Shown here in pieces: positions 21,845-32,626 of a stretch of 64,000 nt of DNA; positions within the stretch are counted from its first letter, which is position 1; each line of letters opens with the position of its first letter. A program made the translations under genes and the position numbers. Under the pieces are notes generated by a model. That model saw only the letters and a list, made by a program, of their open reading frames with translations. It did not search any database and had not been told where the DNA came from. The DNA lies in NCBI GenBank assembly GCA_963971285.1, contig OZ020259.1, positions 3,038,001 through 3,102,000 on the forward strand, read 5' to 3'. This stretch comes from Astropecten irregularis (Eukaryota; Echinodermata; Asteroidea; Paxillosida; Astropectinidae).

Positions 21845-21850
21845 TTTATA
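21845..21850 (-). promoter_or_regulatory. candidate TATA box of lectin 2
   Basis: On the minus strand TGTATAAATCC lies about 125 bp upstream of the ATG at 21721. Transcription would then start near 21820 and leave a 5' UTR of about 100 nt. This is by position and sequence only. Confidence 0.4.
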
Positions 21851-21939
21851 CAAAATCAGTCAAGTTGAAGGTGTCCAGACTTCAGTGAGATTGATGCACC
21901 ACGCAGTCGCCCACACCTTGAAATGATGGGAAGCAACAA

Positions 21940-22230
21940 GCGTTCGCCCTTTGCTATACTCTCTGCGTTGGCAACTGCCACTCCTACGCAGCTCTCAACG
22001 TACGTGTCTAATGAGGAACTACGACTACTTAGAGACATCAGTCTTGTGTAACAGTGTGGCAAGTGATGCAATCTTGATGCACCAAGCGCCGCTATCACCT
22101 ATAACAGACGAAGGACAACAAGTCTTGGCCTTGTTTCTACAGTCTGCGGCGACAATTGTCACTCATACGCTCACAATGTACGTGTCTTATGAAGAACTAC
22201 GACTATTTGTAGAGACAATTTGTGGCAAGT
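21940..22230 (+). repeat. two-copy tandem duplication, 177-bp period
   Basis: GTACGTGTCTAATGAGGAAC near 22001 recurs as GTACGTGTCTTATGAAGAAC near 22178, each followed by TACGACTA. Flanking phrases also repeat. It lies upstream of lectin 2 and could hold duplicated regulatory sequence. Confidence 0.65.
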
Positions 22231-22484
22231 GATATGTGTACATCCTTGAAGCAAGACTATTTAGATGAGAATTAAATTTCAGTCGAGTTGGTACTGGTAG
22301 CAGTCACTATCAATTTGAACTTCAATTAATCACACATAGCCTTCAAGGACAACGAGTCTGGGCACTATATCAATAGATGTACTTGCAAAATATGAGGATT
22401 TTCAATCCTGTATTTCTCCCTTTTTCATAGACATCTTGTAAAACAATTATCCTTAACAAACAAATAATTACGATTACATCGGCT

Positions 22485-22626
22485 GGGGTCGATTTCACCA
22501 AACTCATCGTATCTTACTATCAATCGTTAGACTAAGGATGCACTGCTGCCCTATACGTGGGATACGATGGGTTCTCCTTCATAACTCGAGTTATGATCGA
22601 TCGTAGGGCTTCGTGAAATCGGTCTC
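22485..22626 (-). mobile_element. fold-back MITE, GATCGATCG family
   Basis: The left end is GGGGTCGATTTCACCAAACT and the right end is GATCGATCGTAGGGCTTCGT, then GAAATC. It is in the same orientation as the copies at 20929, 41957 and 61895. Confidence 0.8.
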
Positions 22627-23051
22627 AGTCTCGCAACGGGTAAAGACGTCACGGAAAGTTGGTTCCAACAGAAGACGGACACGTAGGTGATTCTCTCAAA
22701 TATGTCAGTATACCAATGTCTCACTAAGAATGATTATAGCAAATTGTGGGTTTTGTAATGACCAACTTTGTTGCAGTGCACACTTGTTGGGAATGAGAGA
22801 AGCCATGGCAACGGCATAAACAAATAAAAAGATGGTCATTATGAACATCCGAGTAATTCCGCATGGGAATTTGGAAACGTGACAATACGACGCTTGAATC
22901 AATCAGGACATCATTATACAGTCACGTACCACACACGGAATTGCTCAACATGCACGTCTATGGTGCATCAAAGCAGAACATTGTGCGTTTAACAAATGTG
23001 GTGGTGGTGGTGGCATCCGTCAGTCTTAGCAGACTATGGAGTAGCGCATGT

Positions 23052-23461
23052 AGATAGCTCATGATGTACACCATCTTGTGTGACTGTACAGGCTAATCCG
23101 AGGTTTGCAGAGTGTGTTACAGCCCTGGCATTGGAAGACTGGTGGGGCTGTAGGTGATTGATTGTTCATTGTTTGCTGACTCTGGCTCCGATTGGTCTTC
23201 CTCATCTTCCTCCATTCATCAGATGCTGCCTGCAGTGTACTCTCTCGCTCCCTTGAGCAGGGATTTGAACAGTTCCTGTTTCGAAGCTGCTTTGTTCTTG
23301 GCAAGCCGGGCCTCCCAGTTGTCAACATCCATGTCAAGGGCTTTCATATCCCGCTTGCAGACATCCTTGAAACGCAGCTGAGGACGGCCTCTACTTCGTT
23401 TCCCCATGGCAAGTTCCCCGTTCAGAAGTGAACAAATGTATCCTAGGGAAAAAGATATCAA
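23052..23461 (-). pseudogene. LINE reverse-transcriptase C-terminus, frameshifted
   Basis: Read on the minus strand, GELAMGKRSRGRPQLRFKDV, then CKRDMKALDMDVDNWEARLA, is the typical C-terminal tail of a non-LTR retrotransposon polyprotein. The frame then shifts near 23250 and continues as STLQAASDEWRKMRK and a cysteine/histidine motif, CQGCNTLCKPRISLYSHTRW. Two overlapping frames therefore hold one broken protein. No polymerase core is present, as expected for a 5'-truncated LINE copy. The gap to the next LINE fragment at 25300 and the different tail sequence show they are separate insertions. Confidence 0.8.
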
Positions 23462-23636
23462 GTAGTGGAATCTAGAATTCCCAACTGTCCCGCATACTTT
23501 CTGTTCGTTTTATGTTTTAGTGCCATTGGCCTCTCTGATGTAAGCAAGGAAAAGGCCTGCCCCTGGCTGATCAGTACATGTCATGGAATAGCTCAACATT
23601 TAGATCCAACCCATTAATAAACTAATACACCACAAG

Positions 23637-23792
23637 AAAGATTTGAGGCTTTGCATGGTGACAATTGGTATGTGGATCGGTTTGCGGAAACACCATGTAC
23701 GAATCGTTCGTACTTTCGCACTTCTATTTCGTTCGCACTTCACGTAAGGTCTCAACGTTTCGTCTAGCCTGCTCTAGTCATCACCAGGAGAT
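23637..23792 (+). repeat. dispersed repeat R1
   Basis: The unit includes ATGTGGATCGGTTTGCGGAA, ACACCATGTA, TTCGTTCGCACTTC and GTCTCAACGTTTCG. Copies lie at 36939-37095 (same strand) and at 45393-45500 and 46300-46428 (inverted). The class is not identified; it may be a SINE or a LINE tail. Confidence 0.75.
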
Positions 23793-25040
23793 CTCACTCG
23801 GTAATCTTTGCCACCAGAAACAGCGAAAACCGACTCAGTCTTATTCTTATCAAACACGAAACGTAAACAAAATAATACACTTGATCTCCAAGAGATGTAA
23901 ATAATTTGTTAGATGAAGCTGGACTATGTATAAACAGATGGCCAGTACTATCACAATCGATCTGTACTTGGCATTGATATTTTGCATAAACACAATGGGG
24001 TCCCAAATCACGTGAGTCAGCTCCTACTACGATCAAACAGTATCGATTAGTCTCCTGAAAACAAAGGGATTTTTGTTTACATCGGTTTAGCATAAAACTC
24101 TGATGGGATTTGCACAAAGCACAGCGTCAGAGATAAATGGACAAATTACACACTGAAGCAATTTGAAAAGAGTACTTGGTTCTAAAATGAGTATTGACCA
24201 TATACTGAGGCCGGAGATTTTGTGTTTTATAGTACAGCAGGTAAATAATACATTTATGGACCATTATAGCAGCTTATATACTCAGTGAGAAGAGAAATAT
24301 CAGTGAATGCGTTCGTCACAGAAAACAAAACAAACCACCTGTTTTTTTGTTTGCACAGAGCACGTCATGTATTGTACTGAAAGTGGCAAGTGCTGTAGAG
24401 ACTGAATGCGTATGCGTTTCCATTTTGAATGAAGAGAGAACTAGAATAGTGCCAGTAACGTGACAAATATGTGATGTGGAATCTGCGCGTTACAAGGTAA
24501 TGTTGTTTCAACATCTTTCTCAAAGATAATACATGGATTAATTTCAGGACGTCTGTGTCATCTGACAATCTTTCCTTTTTTAAAGCGTATTTTTTGGGGG
24601 GAAATCTTAACGGTAGATTATTGTGACGCCCTGCTTGAAAATGTAACCAGGATGGGTGTATTGTAACTCCTAATGGTTCATTGGGTGGCATTGTATGGGA
24701 TATCACGTTTAAGAGTACAATTGAGAAAGAAATCCCTGTTAATCTACTTAAAGTAATGTGAGTTTTCAGATATTTCAAAAACTATTCGCTGTCTTGACAA
24801 ATGGGGTGTAACATAATGCAGGATAGATTCGAAAGAGCGCCAAACCATGACATATTGAGTAGTTATCTCTGTCATGTGTTCAAAGTAGTACACGACGCCT
24901 TGCCTATGAGGCTGATGTATTGGGAACCTTTAACTTAGCTTCTTCAACGAGTGTCCTATGTATTCATCAAATAACCACAAGGGGGAACTGATTGGACAAA
25001 TTTCAAGTCGTTGAAAGGTGAACACAGTAAAAAATACGAC
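23793..25040. other. unannotated intergenic stretch
   Basis: No exon-like or repeat-like sequence was recognised. The 107-aa and 137-aa minus frames have no family features. Confidence 0.35.
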
Positions 25041-25118
25041 TTGAGTGAGCTGGATTCGAACCAGCGACCACTGGGATACCGTTCCAGCGCTCTATACCAT
25101 GAGTTATTCAGCCCTTTG
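25041..25118 (-). repeat. tRNA-like SINE head
   Basis: On the minus strand, GGGCTGAATAACTCATGGTA, a D-arm-like TATAGAGC, an anticodon-arm-like CTGGAACGGTATCCCAG and GCTGGTTCGAATCCAGC (T-arm) follow in tRNA order. The acceptor halves pair poorly, so a SINE or a pseudo-tRNA is more likely than a functional tRNA. Confidence 0.5.
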
Positions 25119-25299
25119 TCGGTGGTGTCCCTAATAGTCAATCATCTTTGTTCGTTTGGCAGTTAGAAGCCATGAAACCCCTCACATTTCGCTATAGCCC
25201 AAGGATCATTGAAGATAAGCGCAGCATTAGCAATGCTAGAGACCTGAGAAACAATATTATGTGGAAATCACTCAAAGAGGATGCTCACTTACTTGCTTA

Positions 25300-25490
25300 C
25301 TGCCAATTATGCCTCCTGGCATGTAGGGCAGCAACAGAAGCTCTCCACTGCTGTCTGTCTTTGGCCAATCTCTAAAATGAACCAGGTCTGGTTGAGGCAG
25401 GACATTTCACTTTCCACGGTCCGCCGCCAGGTGTTCTTGGGCCGACCACGCCTTCTCCTTCCTTCTGGAGTCCAGTGCAGACCTGCAAAG
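25300..25490 (-). pseudogene. second LINE 3' end, frameshifted
   Basis: The minus strand reads GLHWTPEGRRRRGRPKNTWR, then RTVESEMSCLNQTW, and after a frame change LAKDRQQWRASVAALHARRH. This is the well-known C-terminal tail of another non-LTR retrotransposon. One indel near 25365 separates the frames. It lies 118 bp or more upstream of the sulfotransferase-like ATG. Confidence 0.8.
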
Positions 25491-25607
25491 ATAATGTGGT
25501 TTTCTTTTAATCAATGTTATCAATACTTAATTGATTCTTACTATTGATTCGATGAATTTGTTTATTTTGTTTCCTCTAGGATCTGAGTGTATATCAAGTG
25601 CGCAGAG

Positions 25608-25737
25608 ATGACACAGCGGGCGCGGAAGACACCACTGTTCCTGAAGTTTTACGTCTTCGTTGCCCTACTGACTGCCGTTTTCGTCTGTTTTTACATTGCA
25701 ATATTTCACCGCGTCAAAGGTCAAACCCTACCAATGA
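25608..25737 (+). CDS. sulfotransferase-like paralogue, exon 1 (membrane anchor)
   Basis: Residues 1-43 begin MTQRARKTPLFLKFYVFVAL and hold one hydrophobic span at about residues 10-33, a type II anchor. The acceptor TTTCCTCTAG at 25579 just upstream implies a 5'-UTR exon, as in the gene at 11479. The donor is AATGA|GTAAGT at 25738, phase 1, the same phase as the complete gene. The next intron is only 141 bp. There is no catalytic motif here. The link to the sulfotransferase rests on layout (tail, anchor, phase 1, then a 39- or 40-codon stem exon in phase 0) and on nearness. Sequence similarity between the two stems is low. Confidence 0.55.
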
Positions 25738-25878
25738 GTAAGTTTCAAGAAAAAGACACTTTCTTGATGATGAAGGAATTTCAGACGAAATATTTCGCAC
25801 ATCAACTTCACAAACAGAAACTGTACGTAAAATCAAAATCAAATTCAACTCTGACCAATTATATTCCATTCCTTTAAG

Positions 25879-25997
25879 GGGTATTGGCTCAAGTTCCGAA
25901 GACAATGCAAGGAAAGAAGGCATCCCAATCGACTCTAAACAACCAGGACAACCTAGACAGGATCATTCATGCAGCGAGAGATGCAGCCGTTTCCAAG
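25879..25997 (+). CDS. sulfotransferase-like paralogue, exon 2 (stem)
   Basis: The acceptor CATTCCTTTAAG (25867-25878) and the donor CCAAG|GTATGC at 25998 bound 119 nt. With the base left from exon 1 they give exactly 40 codons. The peptide is polar and stem-like (RVLAQVPKTMQGKKASQSTL, then NNQDNLDRIIHAARDAAVSK). Phases match exon 2 of the complete gene. I found no catalytic exon downstream within the window. Confidence 0.5.
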
Positions 25998-26120
25998 GTA
26001 TGCTCGAAACAAGTCTATGCTGATAATGTTCCACCGTTTCACGTATCTAGCGCCCTCATCGACAAGTTAGCGAAATGAGGATTGCAAATTGGACGCGGAT
26101 TATGGGCGTTTATACAAAAC

Positions 26121-26332
26121 GGGTTCTCAGGCTCTGGCTCCATTTCGTGAAACCATTCTAAAATAAATTCGGGTATCAAAATAGAGACTTTTGGCTTCGG
26201 TTCGGAAGTAGATTCTCTGTTTTGAAAAGGAAAAATGAGTTTCAGCTTCAATGAAAAACACAACCTATATTTTCGGCATAGCCTATGGAAAGTGGGAATC
26301 TGAGCCGGAGCCGAGCTTTGAGAAAGGCCCAA
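26121..26332. mobile_element. fold-back element, GGCTCTGGCTCC arms
   Basis: CAGGCTCTGGCTCCATTTCG near the left pairs imperfectly with CTGAGCCGGAGCCGAGCTTT near the right, which ends in GAGAAAGGCCC. It resembles the element at 18303 and lies in the putative intron after 25997. Confidence 0.5.
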
Positions 26333-27099
26333 GGAAACAAAAATATCTTAAGTGTTGGATTTTCACAGAACAGCCGTAGGTATTTAATGTCATCCTATAA
26401 AGCGCTCGCCAACTTTCTATTGACAAAATGTTTTACAGTATTGTGTCAGGAGTTTTCTTTTGGGAAAAATCCAAGAGTAGGGCATTGCATTGTTCCCCCT
26501 TATTCGCGTGCCCTAAAACTATCCTCTAGTCAGAACAGGAACAAAACAAAATAAGGGCAAACACTCAAAAATTGTGACAAAAATATGTCGATTCTGAATT
26601 CCTTCATAGACTAATGACTTGCCGCCCATTGTGCGTTACTGGGTCGCATGGTTTTCGCTATATGAAACTGAATATTCGCGATATATGTTGGGGACCGTTT
26701 GTAAAATACCTTCTCTAGTTGCATGTTCTTGTTCGTAGTTTTATTGGCCGTTTTAAAGACAGATTTTTTCTCATCGATAGAGAGTCATAGGACACCACAA
26801 TTCATTTCTAATGGCTTGAACACAATTACAGAGACTTAGGCCCATTTAGGGACGACCTTTTGAAAATCATTTCAATGTCAATTCACGTCTGGGAAAGGTA
26901 GTAGGTCAAAGATCATTAAGGAGCCATGTATTTCACTAGAATCGTGAAAAGAATCCATGTTTTGGATCTCAGCTTTTTAACATGTAAGAGTTCAAACAAA
27001 TTACATCCCGTCTTGCAGTCACAGTCGAGGTAAAGACAGTTTCAGTATTGGTTGATGACAAACGGAATAATGAGTCTTGATTTCCCGCCATTTTTTCAG

Positions 27100-27353
27100 A
27101 CTGCTGATCGGTCCAAACAGAGCTCACATCAGCCACGCCGAGGGGCACCGGTTTCTCCAAAGATGACATCCAGAGCGCGCCGGACAAATCACACGATCTC
27201 TCGCAGACGGCTTCTACGACCGTCCAGACTGAAAGCCGGTATACGATGGACCGAGTTTGTCAGCCATTTGAAATCAAAGCTCTCAACGAAGTGACGGGAA
27301 GATGCTGGTTTGACCACAGTACAACAGATAGCCTACACTACGATGACAAGTAG
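27100..27353 (+). CDS. candidate exon 3 of the sulfotransferase-like locus, uncertain frame
   Basis: A good acceptor (CGCCATTTTTTCAG) ends at 27099. Continuing in phase 0 from exon 2 gives 64 residues (TADRSKQSSHQPRRGAPVSP...), Arg-rich, ending in TGA at 27292-27294. That would make a 147-aa protein without a catalytic domain. A different frame is open at 27108-27353 and looks more protein-like (SATPRGTGFSKDDIQSAPDK, and ALNEVTGRCWFDHSTTDS), with GC-rich third positions, ending in TAG at 27351. It has a TGA at 27105, so it needs another acceptor or a frame change. Either an exon is missed, or an indel has broken the gene. Confidence 0.35.
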
Positions 27354-28399
27354 TTTTAGGGTCGACATTGAGTCTCATCACAAATTAATGTCGTTGTCTG
27401 GTCCGCTGGACCGAATTGTTCGCCATAAACTTGGCGAGACGTCTACATGTAAACTTGTCATTTTGTTGAATGAAATTGCACAATCTGTGCGAAAAAGCTC
27501 GTAATTTCATTTACTACACGCGTGGTACACATTGCAAACCTATAGTTGTTATCTAACTCACGTGTGTTCATCTTTCTCTCTCAAAAGGCGAGGACCATAA
27601 CCACACGCAGCAACGACATCGCGCAACCATCTTGGGACAAAATGATTGGAAACATCAGATTGGCTTCTTGTTTCGGCTTTGTCTCATTTTATTTCTAGAT
27701 TTATTTGGGGTCTCAGATGAGGAGCTTTTAAGTACAGTAGTTTCTTTTCTGAACACAACTTGTGTCTTTGGCTTGTGGCTGGCCAAGTCTCCGTAAACGG
27801 CGTAGGCCTAGTCAATAAGCTATCCTCTGTCCAACAAGCGAGGGCGCCCTTGCTATCTTCCTTTGTCCAACGGGCGAGGGCGCCCCCATACAAATGACGT
27901 CATAGGCACTAGCTCCTCAGCTCTATTTGACAACTTTTGCCGGTAGGCCAACGCAAACTCATTCGTGCCGAATGATCTTTCACATCAGGTATACAATCAA
28001 TATTAAGGCTTTTCCTTCAAAGTACACGTAAACGTCCAAATTGGATGAAACCAAACCAATGAACCCAGTTTATTGACGGCTAGTCGATAAGAACTCGGTT
28101 GAAAGGGTCACACCGAAGTGCAATCTACCTGCATATCTCAATAAATCCCACAGAACCCAACACGCAAATTGATGCCACGTCTTCGGAAACGATTAGATTG
28201 CAATTGACTTTGCCGACGTTCGTATGGCGATTTATGGCGAACGTGGAGGCAATGCATTAAATACAAAGAAAGTACGTTACGCGCTGACATTTCCATCTGA
28301 ATCTGTTACAGGTCACGATGAAAGGTGACTACTAAAGCTCATTGCGTACCAACCTTCTGGCAGAGCCAAAGCCCAGGTTACTAGAAAAAACATCACACG
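27354..28399. other. intergenic stretch with one short direct duplication
   Basis: CTGTCCAACAAGCGAGGGCG near 27827 is repeated as TTGTCCAACGGGCGAGGGCG near 27862. No gene is recognised. Confidence 0.45.
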
Positions 28400-28650
28400 T
28401 CATTCGGAGGCAGTTCGAACTCACACAAGATTGGATACAGTTCAACTTCACACACAACCGATGTCACCTTAACCTCTCACGTCCACCGAGTTAGTTAATA
28501 CGGCTTACATGTAGTTAACCATATACTCCATTAAAACAGTTCAACCCGACGCACCTTTCGGGGCAATTTAACCTCACATACCACTGCATTTCTGCCTCAC
28601 CAAACCCTGGAGGCTCTTTAACCTCACGAATTCACCGAGGCACCTGAGGT
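28400..28650 (+). repeat. degenerate short-motif repeat, TTAACCTCAC type
   Basis: Variants of CAGTTCAACTTCACAC and TTTAACCTCAC occur six times, at about 28411, 28439, 28467, 28538, 28567 and 28617. Spacing is irregular, so this is at best a decayed minisatellite. Confidence 0.35.
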
Positions 28651-29029
28651 TGACTCTTCGATAAAAAAAAAAAAGATCCATCAGTAAAAATCTCCTCAAA
28701 ATTCCTACCGCGGCGAGTTCTCGCCCAGTGGGAATTCTTCATTATTTGGACTGTGCACTGTTAAAAAATGTCAGCTTAAACTGCGCTAGAGCAGCATATC
28801 TTCGGTTCTTACAGGGAAAAGGGCAAACCCTGATCGCCTTTTAACGAATTCGAGAGGAAAAAAATATCACGGGGTGATGGACTGCACTCTGAAAGCAAAT
28901 TTGACTTCATCTACCGCCATTAATGAAACATTCATAACACTCGTTAAGAGAGAGAAAAAATTGATCGATTGCACTTCGCGCCTATTTTCATTTCGGTCAT
29001 TACAGGGCGACGCCACAGATCCATTTCCT

Positions 29030-29043
29030 GTTGCCACGGCAAC
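29030..29043 (+). promoter_or_regulatory. candidate RFX X-box
   Basis: GTTGCCACGGCAAC is a perfect inverted half-site pair (GTTGCC, two bases, GGCAAC) matching the RFX X-box consensus. A weaker GGTTGCCTAGCGATGG lies about 60 bp downstream. No gene start is known beside it. Confidence 0.35.
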
Positions 29044-29562
29044 TATAACCTTTCCAACGGCCTTTAAAAAGGTCAGCATGACACTCGTTGGTTGCCTAGC
29101 GATGGTGCAACGGACCCCCTGGGTGATGATGACACCGTTGACTGGGGGGATAAAACGATTTTTAATAATCTGTTTCAAAGCATCTGCATATAAAAGCGTC
29201 AAGTGTTACAATTTTCAGCAACGTGTGAAAGGTAACGCCTAGCTATAGAACCCGTCACCGCGTTTAGTAATGGGCTTGTGTGGAAGCTTGTGAACTTAAT
29301 AAGATCAGTACCCGACGACCCTTTCATGTATCAACCAGACATTTGCAGATATATTACAGTATTTTGAAATTCAATATTTGTTTGAACCCTGGATCGAAAG
29401 TGAGCGTGTTCCATCATTTGCTGTTCAGAACATACACATGCATAAGGTAGAAATGCATCTTAAATGTGTGCCGAGTAATATGATGTTATAGGATTTTGAA
29501 AGTTGTGAACTTCATTTTGTGCATTATTATAAATGCGAATTTTAAGTATGCTTAGAGTTAGG

Positions 29563-29745
29563 AGGGCCTGACGTTTCGATCCTAACATGATCTTTCTCAA
29601 AGGCTGCTAAGAGTTAGGAAAGCCTGAAGTTTCGATCCTAGCAGGATCTTTCTCAAAGCCTTAATGACAATGACATCATTCTTGTCATTTATCCTTTGAG
29701 AAAGATCCTGCTAGGATCGAAACGTCACCCCCTCCTAACTCCAAT
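29563..29745. repeat. inverted cluster of SINE bodies
   Basis: CTGACGTTTCGATCCTAACA and CTGAAGTTTCGATCCTAGCA lie in minus orientation. GATCCTGCTAGGATCGAAAC follows in plus orientation near 29707. Each carries the TTTGAGAAAGATC body, so three fragments are packed head to tail and then inverted. Confidence 0.6.
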
Positions 29746-29873
29746 CATTGTTTATTTATTTTTTTATTTCAGGTCATTGTTTTGGTTGATGAGCAGTTTG
29801 CAGCAGTTTATAACTTGTAAATATGTGAAGATTTCCGTATACTACCAAAGTATGATATAGTACCCTTTAAGGC
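29746..29873 (+). repeat. SINE tail followed by a TIR-element end
   Basis: ATTTCAGGTCATTGTTTTGG and GATGAGCAGTTTGCAGCAG form the SINE tail. CCAAAGTATGATATAGTACC then CTTTAA is an M1/M2-like right end. Confidence 0.5.
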
Positions 29874-30256
29874 ACTAAACATCATTGCTATCATTGTTAT
29901 GTATTGTTCGCTTCATTGAGAATTATATCTCGGCTGCATATTACCGCACTGGAGCCTTTGGAAATTTCATCCAAATTGGTGTTCATGTTTTCGAGACAAC
30001 CAGAAAAAAATCCAAGGTCTGATTTCACTTCACATTAATTGTGCACAACTCTTCTGTAATTCATTTCGATTGTTTCATCTGATGCGTGTTAGGAGGTATT
30101 CAGATTTTATCTGTCGCAAATGACATAATTTTATGGAGCATTTTTGAAAATAAAATTCCCAAACATTAGTCTTACCATCAACTCAAAACACACTAAAATA
30201 TTCACACAGAAACCGAACAGTCTTTCTGGTCATTACCGATCCTCTACCAAAACCTA

Positions 30257-30506
30257 ATAAGGTAATATCATACTTTGGTTTTTGTGAAAGAAATACAGAT
30301 TACATGGGAAAAAAATACCAAGGATGATACAGTAACAGTACAGTTGTCTGAGAAAATGTCAGTCCCATACCCTGTCCACCTTTTGAGAAAACAGGCAGAA
30401 CAATTTTAACGTTATGTTTCTACCATCACCATCCTGTGTAAGTTATAGGTAAATCTGTGAAGATGTCTGTTTCGGTATGCTGCCAAAGTATGATACTACC
30501 TTTAAA
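30257..30506 (-). mobile_element. TIR element M1, internally deleted
   Basis: It begins TAAGGTAATATCATACTTTG and ends CCAAAGTATGATACTACC then TTTAA. It is about 250 bp long and has lost part of the middle, including the GATCTTTTAAAAGATC core. Confidence 0.75.
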
Positions 30507-31130
30507 CACCATTCTTAATTAAGCTGTTCCTTACAAACAATTGGTGTTATGGATATAACAACCAGGACGACTCCTGACATTATAACTGACATGAAACAGC
30601 TGTCAACTCGAACCTGAAATAATAACGCTCTCCAGGTGTTACAATTCTTCACGCGCTACGGGGTCCAGCAGATGCGGTTCACGTATAAGAGACCTCCCTA
30701 TTTAGTTCCAATGTGATTCAGTCCACTTAACTATACGCGCGCCATTATAGTCCTATAAAAGAAATCATAATTTGCTACAAACTGGAAATTAATTCGTGAA
30801 ATTATAAGCATAATTTAAATCAACAGAAGACTTTGTAGCGCTATTAATAACTGTCGGTCGAAATTGTATTACAGTATAGATGAGCGGGAATGTTTTGGGT
30901 GACATATTCTATACAGGGTTATAATGCATCACGAAATTCTTTAATGTATACCTAATGCGCGTTTAATTAAAGCGTCACAGGATCCAAGTGCACGCAGTAT
31001 AAAGCAAAGGTCACTATACAACAGATCATACTGTATAGTACGTATATCTCTGTCAATGTATAAACAGACAAAATAAAATGCGTTCATTTTTAGAACCTCC
31101 AGTTCGCATCTTAGCTCTCTCCTCAAGTTT

Positions 31131-31486
31131 TACAGGTAATATCATACTTTGTTTTTTGAGAAAGAAATGCAGATTCATAGGCAGAAATATCAAGGAAAAT
31201 ACAGTAACAGTCATCTGTGAAAATTTCAGTCCCATACGGTGCCCACTTTTTGAGAAAACAGGGAAAACAGTCTTTTCACCGTTATTTTTTATCTTAAAAA
31301 GATCAAACATAAATTATTTTGGTCACTGGTTTAAATCTTTACTGGATAAATACGGCATTTCAGGCAGAACATATTTTACGGTATGTTTCTATCATTCATC
31401 ACCATATTTATACCCTTGTAAGGTAAATCTAAATCTGTGAAGATTTCTGTTTCGGTATGCTACCAAAGTATGATACTACCTTCAAA
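31131..31486 (-). mobile_element. TIR element M1
   Basis: It begins ACAGGTAATATCATACTTTG and ends CCAAAGTATGATACTACC then TTCAAA. The interior is the reverse complement of the copy at 10986. The 120-aa frame across it is not a gene. Confidence 0.8.
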
Positions 31487-32345
31487 TCTACACCGTGTCA
31501 CTCCTATGGCATGCGTATTTATATGTTGGAATCGACCGTTTGAATTCAGACGATTTCTTGACGATTTAACGGTCGGAAACAACAAAAATTGGCATGCGAT
31601 TAAATTTCATATCTATAGCTTGTCTGGGAATTATCAATTTCATTGTGTTTGTTAACAGTGCAGTTTCAAGCAAACAATATCTAAACCAAATAAAACCGCC
31701 ACATTTCATACACAACGCTCAGTCAAAGTAACATTTGTCATTGTATAATCCATGAATAGCCTGAAATCTCATTGTATTCCTTGTTTATCGCCATCATCTT
31801 TTGTTCCCGCTTAAAACAGCACGGCGACGCAAGACAGAATACAGAAAATGATTTTTGTTTTGCTATTATAATCGTTTGAATAAGTTGATCGTTTCCATGA
31901 TTCTCATAAGTTGAAAATAGCATTTGAATAAAAAAAAATTGTCCGACACAACGAGTTTTACTCGGTGTTTCTAAGATCTTCAGGGGAAAAAACGACGATG
32001 GATTCGAAGTTTCTTGAAGGGGAAAGGACTCTGATATAAATTTGCTAAGCTTGACAATTGTCAACAATAGGTGGCAGCAGACACAAAAGAGTAATCACAA
32101 TTGACGCATGGTGAAACTATCCAATGGGGCGCAGAGTCTAGGCCTATCTTGGAATTTGGCGAAATCGTGTTTAAAAGAGTCAAATTGTCGATTTTAAAAA
32201 AAGGAATTGATCTTAATAAAAATAGACAAAATGAAGCAGGTGTTCTGATTTACAATTTTAGGCTACAAGTTCATTAATGTCCATGACGTAAAAGTATGAC
32301 AAGTGTATAGTGTGTCCCCGACTGGGTACGATACATGCATGTTCA
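31487..32345. other. unannotated intergenic stretch
   Basis: No feature was recognised. The 109-aa minus frame lacks any family motif. Confidence 0.35.
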
Positions 32346-32490
32346 GGGGTCGATTTCGAGAAGTCTTACGATCGATATAGTCGTAACTCGAATAACGATG
32401 TCATGATACCCATCGTAACCTACGTAATGATGCAATACATTACAAGCCCTACGATTGATGAAGTTACGATGAGTTTGGTGAAATCGACCC
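32346..32490 (+). mobile_element. fold-back MITE, GATCGATCG family
   Basis: It starts GGGGTCGATTTCGAGAAGTC and ends GAGTTTGGTGAAATCGACCC. The middle GATCGATATAGTCG is a mutated form of the family core. Confidence 0.75.
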
Positions 32491-32626
32491 AATGCCATAA
32501 TGTCACTGCATGATTCCAAAAGGCTCAAAACCCTTTTATGAATTGAATAATATGTAACAAAATGTTATTGCAAAACGCCTACATAATCAATAAGTGAACT
32601 GGGCTGGATTTCCCCCAAATAGTATC

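Noticed and set aside
22705-22848. 47-aa minus frame with a signal-like N-terminus (MFIMTIFLFVYAVAMASL)
   Set aside because: The hydrophobic start is suggestive, but no domain, conserved cysteine pattern or donor was found.
28874-29242. 122-aa plus and 111-aa minus overlapping frames
   Set aside because: Both strands are open over the same DNA, with no motif, splice site or family; most likely chance.
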